Counted from the first letter of the stretch, positions 11,092 through 24,740 are shown. The stretch: 64,000 bases of DNA from Pachyrhynchus sulphureomaculatus (GCA_019049505.1 CM032446.1:201222986-201286985), one strand, 5' to 3'. Notes: generated from the sequence alone by a model not told the origin. A program made the numbers and translations.

Positions 11092-13357
11092 CATAGTTTA
11101 GATACAGTAATATTATGATTTTATCCTCTCTGGGGTATCACCAAGAGTATTGTCCTGAGTTTTAGACCTCGAAAAACTTGTGCTTTTTTGTTTATAAACA
11201 ATTAAAGTTTTCAAAACGCGTTTTTTTTGAGCTAAAATGTGAATAACTCCGTTTATATCAGTCGGATCGAGACAAACAAAAAACTAAAGTCTTCGTAATG
11301 AAATTTCCAACAAATCTCGTTGGTTTTAAATCGCTCAAATATGTACATAACCTAAAAAATTGAAAAAACCGACAAAAAACTGTTTTTTTTTTTTCATATT
11401 ATTGTACAGGCCGACTAAGTGAACCGATCAGCCTGAAACTTTCAGAAAATATGCCTTTTGTTATAGTAAAATTACCCTGAAATTTTGGTTCAAAAATATT
11501 GAACCCAGTGAATTTGTTATTTGAAATTTGAATTGCCCGCCATTTTATGCCATTTGGTCCAAAATTTTTTCGCCACACTTACAAAATTGAAAAAATAGGC
11601 AAAAAAATCTGTTTTTTTTTTTTTAAATTTTATTGTACAGGTCGACTAGGTAAACCGATCGACTTGAAACTTCCAGAAAATATTCTTTTTGTTATAGCAA
11701 GAATACACTGAAATTTTAGTATAATATTATTGAACCCAGTGGACGCAATTGAATCAGTTGAATTAACAACTTGAAACCAATAACTCTCCGTTATTAAACC
11801 TTTATAAAAATTAGAAATCAACCCAACCAGATTTACCTAACATTAAGCAGGATTAAATATTTAGGTTTTTTCAATTGTATATTGTGTATTTATGATTTTA
11901 TATTATTATACCCAATTATATAGTTAGAATTATCTAAGTACACTGAGGATTTTTAAACAGGTAGAACGAAAATACTATATTTAAGGATATGTATTCAATA
12001 TTACATTTAGTTTAAAATTTTTATTCGTCCAAAGAAGGCACCGTGTGCTGAAACAATTGTCACGAAAAATAATAATATAGTGGAAATTAAAAAACATTAT
12101 TAGTGTTTTATTTGTGTTAAGTTACAATGAATTTCTATCAAGTAACGGCCAACTCAGTAAATTTTTTTTTTACAATTGAATTTGATATTTAAAATTTGAA
12201 TTATCCGCCAGTTTATACCATTTTGTCCAAAAGGGATCTTTTTTTATTTTTTTTTTTTTATTTTTTTTTTTTTTTTTTTTCAAAATTTAGAACTCGCCGT
12301 CAGATTTTCGATGCCGTTAAAAAAAAAATTGTTATCATTTTTAACTGTTTTTTTTACATTTGTTTATTAATCAAATAACAATTGACATTTTGAAAATTGT
12401 TAACGAAAGTGAATTTTTTTCTTAAATAAAGGCCTCGCGATTCTCTACCAGATGTGATAAAAAATTTTCAATATTTTTTCAAAGTGACCGAAAAAACGCA
12501 TTTGGTTTTACTTGCTTAATAAACAATTGTAAAAAAAAAGTTAAAATTACTCCACAAAATTTTTTTTTAACGGCATCGAAAAGCTGGCGAAAAAAAAAAG
12601 GATTTTTGAATCAAACGGCATAAAATGGCGGGCAATTCAAATTCCAAATAACAAATTCACTGGGTTCAATATTTTCGAACCAAAATTTCAGGATATTTTC
12701 ACTATAACAAAAGGCATATTTTCTGGAAGTTTCAGGCTGATCGGTTCACTTAGTCGGCCTGTACAATAAAATGAAAAAAAAAAACAGTTTTTTGTCGTGT
12801 TTTTTTCAATTTTTTAGGTTATGTACATATTTGAGCGACTTAAAACCAATGAGGATTTGTTGAAAATTTCATTACAAAGAGTTTTTTTTTTTTTTGTCTC
12901 GATCTGACATATATATTTATTTTTTAAGCTCAAAAAACGCGCTATTTTAAAATAAGAATACTGTATTGAAATAAACCCCATAATTTAAACATAAAAATAG
13001 AAACATTCTGATTAAAACCACCGCTTGCTAGTTACAAACACATGTTTAAATTGTTGTCTTGCACAATGTAATTCAAACTTCGAGGTATTAGATCTGATTA
13101 ATCATAAAATATTATTTTTTAAAATAAATTCTGCATGCATTCCACAAACAAAGTCTAACGCCAAATAACCCTTTTCCAAGTTTTTGTAATTTTAAGAATT
13201 GAATCTATAAACTGTTAAAAAAGTCTAATAAACTCTGAAACTTCAATTGTCTATAAACAAAAGAACAGAAGTTTTTTCGAAGTCCAAAACTCAGGACCAT
13301 ACTCCTGCTGATACCCCAGAGAGAATAAAATCATAATATTGCTGTATCTAAACTGTG
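11092..13357. mobile_element. 2.3-kb foldback element with long inverted arms
   Basis: The outer ends read CATAGTTTAGATACAG inward at 11092 and CACAGTTTAGATACAG inward from 13357. The arms then match over hundreds of bases (11092-~11580 against ~12570-13357), including GATTTTAT.CTCTCTGGGGTATCA and a block with CCGACTAAGTGAACCGATCAG. A second inverted pair (~12293-12330 against ~12555-12595, ATGCCGTTAAAAAAA) sits near the centre. The left arm holds a tandem duplicate of one block (~11390-11520 and ~11583-11745). The right arm is interrupted by a 296-bp insertion at 12942-13237. No coding sequence is visible inside. Confidence 0.8.
12942..13237 (+). repeat. ~300-bp dispersed repeat, copy 1 (inside foldback arm)
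   Basis: This segment has no partner in the left arm of the foldback, so it is an insertion. It recurs almost unchanged, in the same orientation, at 15858-16165. It has no TIR, poly(A) tail or ORF, so I cannot classify it. Confidence 0.8.
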
Positions 13358-13925
13358 CAATTTCAAATGCTTTTTTTACTGCACTACTAAATAATTTTTC
13401 ATTCCGCTTTTTGTGTGAGTAAATCTTAAATTAACTTTATGAAATGTTTAAGTCAATAACCTATTAACTTCAGTTCTATAAATTTAAATTTAATAATATT
13501 TTATTAGACTTTTTTTAGAACATGTCAATGTAAGTTGTTTTTAAACACTAAACAGCTGACTGCCGTATAAAGGTTTACTAAGATATCCTTCAGCTCCATT
13601 CGGAGACTACACGATTTCCATCGTTAACTTAATAAAGTTGCATCAGCAGGGCTTTACGGCCGTGTTAATACTAGTTACGAGTAACTATATATTTGTATGC
13701 CAATATCGAAATAGGTTCATAAATATCTGAGTATAATTGCCGGCATTAAAATTTAAACAAGTAAATACAACACTAATTTACAAAAATTTTTAAATACCTC
13801 TAAATGTATCATGTAATAAAGGACGTTAAATATAGTGTAAACTCCACTCTAACAATTGCTTGTTTGTTTATGATATCATTTCACAAAGTTTTGCTTTTCA
13901 TTGTAAATCTGTACATCTGTAATAA
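13358..13925. other. No gene seen
   Basis: AT-rich sequence with no recognisable protein content on either strand. Confidence 0.4.
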
Positions 13926-14403
13926 CTATAAGTTTGCTACAATAAGTGCTGTTTCATAGATTAAGTTTTGTTCTGTTGTTCTAGTCTTCACTGGATTTTC
14001 TTCCTGAATTTTGCTGTTATTTTGTGCCCTACTTCTTGTATGATATGTGTATTCATTCTGTTTTAGAACCATGGTCATTTTTTTAAGTTCCTTTCCTGTT
14101 CTAGTGTTGCCTATAAGGTAAATTAATTTCCTTGGTTGGTTAGTTGTAGGCAGGGTAGGCAATTGTACCTGTTTGTGTACTACAGCCTTTTGGCTTATTG
14201 TGCTCCCCTCTCTTGATTACATGAACGTAGTCCCTTTGAGAAGGTTTATTAGCTTTCTGCCAAACCTGATCGCCACGATTTAGATCTACAAACAGTTTGT
14301 GTCTGTCCCGAGTTAAAATCAAACATTCATACAGGACTTGCATAGAGGTTTCTTCCCCTTTACTGTATAGTCTGCTTGTCGTGGGGCCATTATGGTAACC
14401 CAT
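13926..14403 (-). CDS. Two short overlapping ORFs, unrecognised
   Basis: Two adjoining minus-strand ORFs of 87 and 78 codons (14403-14140 and 14162-13926) overlap by about 22 bases in different frames. Content includes LFVDLNRGDQVWQKANKPS and a Lys/Gln-rich tail. I do not recognise a domain. They lie just downstream of an RTE-like LINE tail on the same strand, so they may be the decayed remains of another element. Probably not host genes. Confidence 0.25.
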
Positions 14404-14409
14404 TTCTTG

Positions 14410-15312
14410 TAAATCTTCTCAGGTGACTTCTTCTTCCTCTGGCCATTCTCTGTCCTTTGGATATATACCTCTCCCAGGTACTACCATATGTCCCTGTTTT
14501 GAGCAATTTGATACCAATTGAGCCACGCTTATTTTTTAATATCGTCATACCAACGTTGTTGAGGTCTGCCAGTATTTCTTTTTCCCCCATGGTCTCCATC
14601 TGGTCACTTTTCTGCTCCAGTTATCAGTATTTCTGGCCACGTGGTCAGCCCAGTTCCACTTGAGGAAGATATCCTTTTAATTATGTCGTGGACCCGGTTT
14701 TTTTTTTCCTGATCTAATCATTTGATTTGCAGTCCTTAGTGGTATACCTAAAATTTTCCTCTCAATTACTCTCTAGTGAACTTACAATTTTCTAATAACT
14801 TTCCATGGCAGAACCCAAGTTTTGCTACCATATGTTGTTACTGGTAGAATGTATTCATTATATACTTTACTTTTAAATTTTAAAACCAGTTTGGACTGAA
14901 AAATTTACTTCATTTTACCGTAAACCGCCCATCCTAGGCGTATCCTTCTATTGACTTCCAGTTCTTGATTTACTTTTCCGATTGTGACTTCCTGTTCCTG
15001 TTCCGAATATACATATGAATCCACTCTTTCCACTTGTAGCCCGTGTTTGGATATTGCTTCATTAATGGTTGCTTGTTCGTTCGTAATGAATTTGGTTTTT
15101 GGGATGTTCCTCTCTAAACCGTCCTTTTTTGCTTTAAATTGTAATTCTTGAAGCATTTCTTTCAATTCGATTCCATCCCATCAACAAATCTTAAATTGCT
15201 GAATCTCTCTCCGGATATGTTAAGTCCCCTGTTTTTTCAGTGAAGGCTCTTGAAGATATCTTCTAGTACCAGGGAAAATATTTTGGGTGGTATGATATCA
15301 CCCGGTCTAACA
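14410..15312 (-). pseudogene. RTE-like LINE reverse transcriptase fragment
   Basis: On the minus strand: VRPGDIIPPKIFSLVLEDIF (motif B, ~15300), then NISGERFSNLRFVDGM (motif C region, with FADD decayed to FVDG), LKEMLQELQFKAKKDGL (~15165), IRLGWAVYGKMK (~14910) and a C-terminal NTGRPQQRWYDDIKK / WYQIAQNRDIW block (~14540). The order matches RTE/BovB-type proteins. The catalytic motif is lost and at least four frame breaks occur. The N-terminal endonuclease and motif A are missing. Confidence 0.8.
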
Positions 15313-15857
15313 AGTGACAGTAGCCAGTAATTAGTCTCACCACTAGTTTGGTATGAACCTCTGTTAAGCAAAGGACGTCAGTTGTCAGTTGCTTTAAGGG
15401 GCCGCAAATTACGTCGCTCGCATGTCTTTGGCCAGATGTAAGCCGAGTCCATTCACAGTAGAACTTCCAGTTAAATTATACCTTTTCACTTGTTTTGCTC
15501 ATATTTATTATACTTTTAATATTCCAAACAACCCAATCTATCGCAAAAGCAAAATAAACTTAACCATATAAAAATACAGCAAGATGAAGTAAACCAGACT
15601 GAGTCTCTCGGGACAAAGGATTTTGCCCTTTATAACACAATTTTATACAGCATAAAAAAATAAAATGAAGGAAAACGAAGGAAAACACGTTGGAACTTTC
15701 TTTAAATCTTATCCGGTGATAGTCGGGAACGGAGAAATAGAGCAATTTCAAATAAAAATACGTGATTATTTTTTATATCCTAACAGAGACTAGCTTATTT
15801 AGCTGCAAAAGCAGAGAGATTATGAAACATGTTTTAAAAACAAATTTCCATTTTCCG
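15313..15857. other. No gene seen
   Basis: No recognisable coding sequence. A locally GC-richer patch near 15390-15450 is not identifiable. Confidence 0.4.
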
Positions 15858-16165
15858 CTATTTTTAAATAAGAATACTGTATTGAAATAAACCCCATAAT
15901 TTAAACATAAAAATAGAAACATTCTGATTAAAACCACCGCTTGCTAGTTACAAACACATGTTTAAATTGTTGTCTTGCACAATGTATTCAAACTTCGAGG
16001 TATTAGATCTGATTAATCATAAAATATTATTTTTTAAAATAAATTCTGTATGTTATACATTCCACAAACAACAGTCTAACGCCAAATAACCCTTTTCCAA
16101 GTTTTTGTAATTTTAAGAATTGAATCTATAAACTTTCTGCTAAAAAAGTCTAATAATTCACTCTA
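15858..16165 (+). repeat. ~300-bp dispersed repeat, copy 2
   Basis: Direct repeat of 12942-13237, starting CTATTTT-AAATAAGAATACTG and ending near GTCTAATAA. A few indels near 16045 and 16140 separate the copies. Confidence 0.85.
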
Positions 16166-16347
16166 AGGGAACTTTATAATTTTAAACTTACCTGAAATAC
16201 ACCATTTCGAAATTCAAATTTATAATTATAATTAACTCCAAGTTTGTTGTTTTTACTACTCTTGCCAAAGGAAATATTGTATTAGTAAAACAATTACCGT
16301 CCTAAATATTTGTGTTTCTTCACGTTTCAGTGTCTCTAGATCATAAA

Positions 16348-16680
16348 AAACCGGTCAAATACAAGTGGGACTTGCGCAATTAGTATTAGCACGAAATTAC
16401 ATCATATATATATTTTTTACTCGTGTTTTCATAAACTTTTACTGGACACCGCACTCGATGACTTTGCAATTTTTTTTTTTTTCACTTTCGATATCACTCC
16501 TCAAAACTAACCTCTTAAGCAAAAATTTAACTTTTAAAATAACATGTCTCTGATTGGGCTATCAATTCCTATATTTATGCAAAATTTCCACTTTCTGTGT
16601 CAAATATTTTCTGAGGAAATCAAGTCTGACAGACAGACAGACAGACAAAGAGGTGATTCCATAAGTGTTCCATATGAAAC
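16348..16680 (+). repeat. CAGA-microsatellite repeat family, diverged copy a
   Basis: Starts AAACCGGTCAAATACAAG, as the other family heads do, and ends GACAGACAGACAGACA followed by GTGATTCCATAAGTGTTCC. The family is described at 43450-45466. The 5' third is deleted here. Confidence 0.75.
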
Positions 16681-17571
16681 TGAAAATATAGTTTCCCATT
16701 TTTGGTAGTCTACTTATCTGATGACCTGATGACCTTTAAACAAAACGAGATACCCAACGTTCCGGGACCTAAAAATTTTTAAAAAGTTTTCGCACATCAG
16801 ATTTTTGAAACATCATCTGATATAACATTGCTCAAACTCTCTTCGAAACAGTACTGATCAAACTCTTTCTGTTAATTCTCTAGTTAAAATTGGAAATTTT
16901 GAAGAATCGTCAATAATTTTCAATTATAGTTCTGCAAAAAACTTAGAAGTGGTATTAAACATGTAAATATGCTTTTGTAATTGATTCTTTTTAAGCTCTT
17001 CTTGACTACGAAATCGGGACTTTACACCATCTCCGTAAATCCTTTGTGAAATTCTTTTTACTATAAACTCGCTTCAACGCCGATTGTCAGACTAGTAATT
17101 GAAAAAACGAACCAAATCGTGCAAGGTTAAGCTACTAAACGCTCTTGTTTCAGCTATTATGACTTATCTAATGATGTTTAGGAGCATTCTGATGTAGTAT
17201 TAACTTACATCCCTTGTCAAAGAAATAAGTAAAGAAAACGCTTGGTTAGGTAAAAACTACAAAAAAACTGTTGCTTCTAAACATCTTGACCAATAATTCG
17301 AACAATATAAACTGTAAAATTTTTGCTAGTGCTCGAAATAGTTACAAGGAGATAATTCACCAAATCAAGGAAGGCCAATATTAAACGCTCAGTGTCGTTT
17401 CAGTTTGTTGCTGAGTTAACCTGTCAAGTTCAACCTAAATTCACTTTGTCTCCACTTGCAGGGACTGACGAAACTCTTACAACATCTATTAAAAAACTTA
17501 ACTTTTTACCTGAACTGTTTGTTTCTTATTCAACGGTTTATCGTAAAATATTATATATTATTAAACCTAAG

Positions 17572-17574
<3 letters not shown>
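16681..17574. other. No gene seen
   Basis: AT-rich DNA without recognisable ORFs. Long open frames near 17392-17850 arise from the TA array and read nothing on the plus strand. Confidence 0.45.

Positions 17575-17633
<59 letters not shown>
17575..17633. repeat. (TA)n microsatellite
   Basis: About 59 bases of uninterrupted TA. Confidence 0.97.
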
Positions 17634-17636
<3 letters not shown>

Positions 17637-17699
17637 TAACTGCGAATCTGTTCACATGAAAGCGTCATTTTTTCCAACTTTTTTTTTAAATTTAGGGAC

Positions 17700-17925
17700 C
17701 TACATTAATTGGTTAGAGCATCTCTGTATATTATGTTTAATATTTTATTATTTTCTAGTAGCAAAATATATTGGTTTTCTGGAGACTCGACATATAATTG
17801 GTTATGAGAAAAACATTGCTGTCTCAAATCGATTCCCACGAGTTTGAAAGTTTGTCCCTGGCACTTGTCTCGGTAGATCCATTGGGATCATAGGAATATG
17901 AGAAATATACCCTATTGTTCATATA
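17700..17925 (-). pseudogene. Helitron/PIF1-type helicase C-terminal remnant
   Basis: On the minus strand, ISHIPMIPMDLP is followed, after an apparent deletion and frame change, by GQTFKLVGIDLRQQCFSHNQ and LYV, then ILNIIYRDALTN and a stop at ~17707. This matches the order IPRIPMIP..DLP - GQTxxxVGLDLR..CFSHGQLYVALSR - NVVYxEAL of PIF1 helicases carried by Helitrons. The intervening FPVRLAFAMTINK segment is missing. A host PIF1 pseudogene is the alternative. Confidence 0.7.
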
Positions 17926-17961
17926 TTTTCCCTATCAAGCCGCTGTGTGTGTTCTGCGCTA

Positions 17962-17986
17962 GACGCCCCGAAGACCGGGGCGTCTA
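17962..17986. repeat. GC-rich perfect hairpin
   Basis: AGACGCCCCG, a 5-base loop, then CGGGGCGTCT: a 10-bp perfect stem in otherwise AT-rich DNA, ~40 bp 5' of the helicase remnant on its coding strand. Function unknown. Confidence 0.8.
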
Positions 17987-19273
17987 TCAATGATTAGTAC
18001 CTTTCTACAGTTGTTTTTGCTACAAAGATATGCCAGTTTCGATCTAGAAATTAAGACAGTCTCTGGATCCTGGGTCTGAAATACCGTTCATCTGCTAGTA
18101 GACTAATGCCAATTTTTTATGATTTTTCAACTTAACTTACAGTCGAAGATTAATTTTTTCCTGCTGGAAACATTCTCGACTTCAACCGGTATCTAATAAA
18201 ACAATAGGCTTTGCTAACAACTGTCGATTAGTTATATTATTTCTGGTTACACCAAAGGTTATGAAAAAGGCTTTTAAATTATCTGAAAAGACTCAACATT
18301 TTTAGATACCCACACATGTGAACCAAGGCAACCGAACATTGCATAATTGAAATATCTCGAGACTTTGATTCTTATATAAAGGAAGTTCTCAAATATGGCA
18401 ATTATACTTCAGTTTTGTCTCTATTTAGAAAGAGAAATTAAAAGGAATGTAGGGTATTCCTTTTAATTAATATTTAATTACTAGAGCCGGTTAACATAAA
18501 TTTAGTAATTTAGAATTTAATCAGTCTAGATTTAAAAGTTCTCCTTCTATTAAACAAAAAACAGTAGCATAAGTACAAGGTGAGTTGATTTTATTAATTT
18601 AATGTAACTCCTACCTCTTTTATTTGAGGTAGCCCTAGGTCCGCGGTTTAGTTTCTGCTTACCGTTCCCAGGCTTCGTTGTCCGAAGTATATTTGGTTGA
18701 GCCACCTACCACGACCAAACCAATATTTCTACATAGACATATGTACTTTTTCTGGGAGGCTGCTCATCCAAATTATACTAACGATAAAAATGTTGTCATT
18801 CCTGCTTCACTTTTGAGCAGGACGATTATTTAAAATTGGAATTGGATAGTTTCAGGATCGATTCTAATGAAAATTTTCTACACCATAATGGAGGACCACT
18901 TGGGTCAGGAAATACTGGCAATGGTGATAGTGACTTTTTCGTTCTCGACAAAAATACTTATCTTAATTCAAATTGAATCTATCGAAGTTCAATAAAAATG
19001 GCAAGAAAGATCGCCCTGGTTTATATAATATGCTCTTTTAACCAGGCCATAGTTGTTCCTTAAAATATGGAATAAAGTTGAATAAAGATTTTATAAAAAT
19101 TAAATTCAACGCTTTATTAACATCTTGTATATATTAAATTTGTTATTTTATTGCGATTCGGAGCTATTTCAGCAACAGTTAAAATGAAAATATATATTTT
19201 TTTGTATTTAAATCCAACTGAAACGTAAAAAAGAAACGAAAATCGCTGTTATAGGATTTCACTTAGCGAACTA
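17987..19273. other. No gene seen
   Basis: No recognisable coding sequence. A short 7-bp inverted repeat (CTACCTC / GAGGTAG) occurs near 18611. Otherwise AT-rich and unclassified. Confidence 0.4.
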
Positions 19274-19643
19274 CTGTGATCAAAAAATAGTAAGACTTTT
19301 AAATTTAAATCGCCCGGGCATTTCCAAATCGGATTAATAATTTTTTTTCGTTAAGTTGGTAGGACCTTAACTGCTATCTGTGTCAAATTTTAAGACCATA
19401 GCATCAGTAGTTAATAAGATTCGCTTGCATTCGTTCAAAAATAAAAGTGCGTTTCTCGATTTAACATTAAAATTCAGCAAATAAGTTGCATTAAGTTTTG
19501 TTTTAAAAATGGTTTTTTTTCGAATTTTGGATGGTTGTAGCTTCTACTTGATGGAAATTCATTATAAATATATAATAAAAGACTGTTTTTTAGTCAATTT
19601 CCACTGGTTTATTTAAATTGCGATGACGCGTTTCGTCTATACT

Positions 19644-20562
19644 GGTATCGATACGTAGACGATATAATTGTATGCTTTACAGGTACGGACAGACAATTAA
19701 CTCACTTTTTACAGTATATTAATTCTTTACATAGAAATATCAGTTTTACAATGGAAGAAGAAGTCGAAGGGAAAATTAATTTCCTAGACTTAACAATCAG
19801 TAAAGCCATGAAAAAACATGAATTTGCAATATATCACAAACCTTGTCATACAGATACCACAATTCACAATAGTTCTCACCACCCTAACCATCATAAACTC
19901 GCAGCTTATCATAGTTTTATACATAGACTAACTAATATCCCCTTATCAGAAGAAAATTTTACTAAAGAATTAAACTACATAAAACAAGTAGCCGTTAACA
20001 ACGGTTATTCGGTTACTTTAATCAATAGTATCGTTAGGAAAAAACTTAGAAACAAGGCAATCTCAGAAATATACCCACGTTTTAAGGACAGAAATACCAC
20101 TTTTAAATGTTTAACCTATTTCGGCAAACCAACGGAAAAAACTGGGGAAATTTTTAAATCAAAAAAATATTAACATAGCTTACAAGACTAACAATACGAT
20201 AGGGAAATATCTTAAAAACTACAAACCACAAATCAATAAAGACAATAAATCGGGGGTTTATCAATTAACATGTGGGTCATGTCCTAAAACATACATCGGA
20301 CAAACTGGACGTACATTTAGACAAAGAATTACAGAACACGAAAAAAGTTTCATCCATAAAAAATCTAATTCAACATATGCTAATCATCTTTTAACAGAAA
20401 ATCACACATTTAACAAGAATTTCAAAATTTTACACACCCAACAAAAAGGTTTAAAACTAAACCTTTTAGAGACAATGCAAATAAATCGATTAAGGACTAC
20501 AGGTACCTTACTCAACGACCAGGTAGATTTAAGCAATTCACCATTATTGAATTTATTCTAAT
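19644..20562 (+). pseudogene. Penelope-like RT/GIY-YIG polyprotein, 5'-truncated
   Basis: Starts at the catalytic RT motif YRYVDDIIVCF and continues through the RT thumb (NFLDLTISKAMKKHEFA, RLTNIPLS). A one-base frameshift in an A run at ~20160 follows. Then comes a GIY-YIG endonuclease: GVYQLTCGSCPKTYIGQTGR with RQRITEHEKS, ending LLNLF and a stop. The N-terminal fingers and palm are absent, so no full RT can be made. GIY-YIG-bearing RTs are the established hallmark of Penelope-like elements. Confidence 0.88.
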
Positions 20563-20682
20563 ACCTCCAAATCTGTGTGGATTTCCCAATACTATCAATG
20601 TAATTTAATTATGTGTAATATTATAATTAAGAAATTATATAAAACTGTGAATATTAAACCTAACTTGACAGTGTAAAATGTA

Positions 20683-20720
20683 GATCTGAAGAAGCTGCAT
20701 CGACAGCGAAACGCGTCATC
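20683..20720 (+). ncRNA. Hammerhead-like ribozyme motif at the PLE-1 terminus
   Basis: Reads GAT - CTGAAGA - A - GCTG - 6-base loop - CAGC - GAAACGCGTC - ATC. This fits the hammerhead core CUGANGA...GAAA, with stem II GCUG/CAGC, stem I GAU/AUC and the self-complementary ACGCGU as stem III before the cleavage-site C. An extra A follows CUGAAGA. The same layout appears at 34876-34919 and 40420-40458. Hammerheads at PLE termini are known. Activity here is inferred, not shown. Confidence 0.65.
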
Positions 20721-20785
20721 GCAATTTAAATAAACCAGTGGAAATTGACTAAAAAACAGTCTTTTATTATATATTTATAATGTTT

Positions 20786-21177
20786 TTTCGGCTTCCCAAA
20801 CGTTCGAATTTGTCTCAAGAGGCCGGAATTATGGGTCGATAACTCTTGGTTTTTTCATCACGATAATGCGCCTTCTCACACATTGGTTCTTCGCGGCTTT
20901 TTTCATCAAAAATGCAACTCATATCATTCCGCAATCACCCTATTCACCTGATTTAGCTCCGTCGGACTTCCGGCTATTCCCTAAACTCAAAAAACTGCTT
21001 CGAGGACATCGTTTTGAGTCGATTGAGGAAATTAAAACCGAATGGAAGAAGGCTTTAAACGCCATTCCAGAAATCGATTTCAACACCTGTTTCGAAGACT
21101 GGAACAAACGTTGGCATAAATGCATTGTATCCAAGGAGGATTACTTTGAAGGGGACGGAATAAATTTGGAAAAATAA
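20786..21177 (+). pseudogene. Mariner transposase, C-terminal third
   Basis: Contains the second catalytic Asp in HHDNAPSHTLVL and the third in SPDLAPSDF, with mariner-like (DD34D) spacing once one frameshift at ~20905 is allowed for. It ends with a stop at 21175-21177. The HTH DNA-binding domain and the first catalytic Asp are missing. Two frames are needed to read it, so it is inactive. Confidence 0.88.
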
Positions 21178-21223
21178 ATAACCCGTTTGCGTTTTATTTC
21201 AAAAGTCTTACTATTTTTTGATC

Positions 21224-22944
<1,721 letters not shown>

Positions 22945-23016
<72 letters not shown>
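22945..23016. repeat. (TA)n microsatellite
   Basis: About 70 bases of TA directly outside the Tc1 right TIR. Confidence 0.95.
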
Positions 23017-23017
<1 letters not shown>

Positions 23018-24109
23018 AATTGTAATAAAAAGACTAAAAAAAAAACCAAACATCAGTTCTGAAATTTCTGACATTAAACCTGATCTTAAGTAATTTCATA
23101 CTAAAACGGATAAGATAAAGAAGACATTCAACCTCATAAAAGTTTTTGAATCCTTCTGGCATGTCTGGGGCGTTTACTACCTTTAGGCGAGTACATCACG
23201 AACGACTGCTATAAAACGATTTTTATAGCTTTTCATTCCAGTTTTATTCATTGTTTCTTGAAAGCCATTCTCTAAAAGAATTGATGAAAATAAATAGGGA
23301 TTAAACAATTCCCAATTATGGAACATATAAGTTGCATGTGCAATAACAATAAATCTCTGTATACCTACGTAAGGATTCTGTGTTAATTTATGTACAGAGG
23401 GAAGAAATATCTTTAGGCAGGTGAAAATAAGTAAATTTTTATAGCATTTTTTTTTATGTGAACCTTTTATGTGACGCTAATGGAATTTTAGGTAAGCTTT
23501 GTTAGTACGTAAGACTAAAATTAACAATATTTTTTCCTCTTCTTGAAGTGCTAATACGGACGTAAGCGAGCCACTCGCCTTTGCCTGTGGTTGATGCCTT
23601 TTTTAAGTGTTTCACAGATAAAAAGGACCTACAGTTTAATATCACGACCGTCATATTGTAATTTTTTGTTATTATTATTTTTCGAGCAGAAGTTTATATT
23701 TTAATATTAAAAAATGGCAGAGTTAAGCCACTGTCTTCCGACAAAATCGTGCGGCGACTGATAAAATGACATAATCTCTATCTATCAAAAGGAGTTTTTT
23801 TTTCAAATTTATTACTAACATTTATTTGGCATAACATGAGCCTCAAAAAATGAAAAAAAAATAAAAATTGCAGAAATGGCACGCTTTTAAAAAAACTTTC
23901 AGTTTATCATAAATTTTTTGACCTTTTTCGCCATATATACAGAACAGCAGAATACTTCTTTTTTTTAAAATGATTAAAAAAAAAATAGGTTCAAATTTTA
24001 ACGAAATCGATTAAATATGTTTTGAGTTGTTGAAATAACGGTATTGAGAAAAACGCATTTTTCTTCAGTTTCTAGAAACGAAAATTTCATGATTTGCCTA
24101 TCTTATTAG
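23017..24109. other. No gene seen
   Basis: AT-rich sequence with many A and T runs. No recognisable ORF or repeat unit. Confidence 0.4.
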
Positions 24110-24740
24110 TTAATTTGAGATTCCAGGTGCATACAATAACTCTTCAGCTTCTTCATATTGCACATTTTCTGACAACATTTTTTCCCGACTTGCTTTACGA
24201 GCCTCTTTACTTGTTGATCCGCTTCACCACTCTTGTCAAACTACTCGCTACTCGTCGCTGTTGGCTGCATACGTTTTGCATTCTTGTCCAATGATGACAT
24301 GTAAATTGCACATTGTTTTTAAAACAGAAACATATCATTCATTAAACAAATCTGCTAAAATATGTGCTACAATTTTAATGATCTTTAGCTCAAGCGCCAC
24401 AGTTGAATTGAAACTTTGTTTGCATTTTGCGTGTGGCCGCCCAAGCATCTTTTCAGTAGATTTTCATCTAAAAAATCTTTGAATATAGGACAATCATCGA
24501 CATCTGGATGTAGAGGTGTCATATATCGGATTTTTATCAGTAGGGTACATATGATCATAAGTAGCATATAGCTGCTTTCATCTCCTCAAAGCTAAGATTT
24601 TGCCGGATAGCTAGCCGGTAATATATGAAAAAAATTTCTTATTAGAGCATCGGTTAAGTTGCCTTTCCACCATGTATATTCGTTTTTTTTTATATTTTTG
24701 ATTACTCGAAAATTATCACCGTACGGATCTTTATCTACAG
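24110..24740 (-). pseudogene. Mutator-like transposase remnant (arthropod type)
   Basis: On the minus strand: LAIRQNLSFEEMKAAI, then CPIFKDFLDENLLKRCLGGHTQNAN, STSKEARKASREKML and a terminal EELLYAPGISN with stop. The LxRCLGGxTQNxNESFN and LLYxPGI motifs are recurrent in a family of arthropod transposon proteins that I recall as Mutator-like. Several frame changes and stops occur. The assignment rests on remembered motif order, not a search. Confidence 0.6.

Larger units (their letters stand above)
19522..20782 (+). mobile_element. PLE-1: Penelope-like retroelement with perfect 76-bp inverted ends
   Basis: Truncated RT plus GIY-YIG element lying inside the mariner. Bases 19560-19635 and 20707-20782 are perfect reverse complements (76 of 76). 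PLEs often carry partial copies of their own terminus in inverted orientation, so this fits the family. Bases 19545-19562 also match 18 bases at the outer end of another PLE (34817-34834). The left copy is cut directly before the RT frame. A possible target duplication is ATGGTTTTTTTTCG (left) against ATGTTTTTTCGG (right). The perfect repeat argues that this is one of the younger insertions. Confidence 0.85.
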
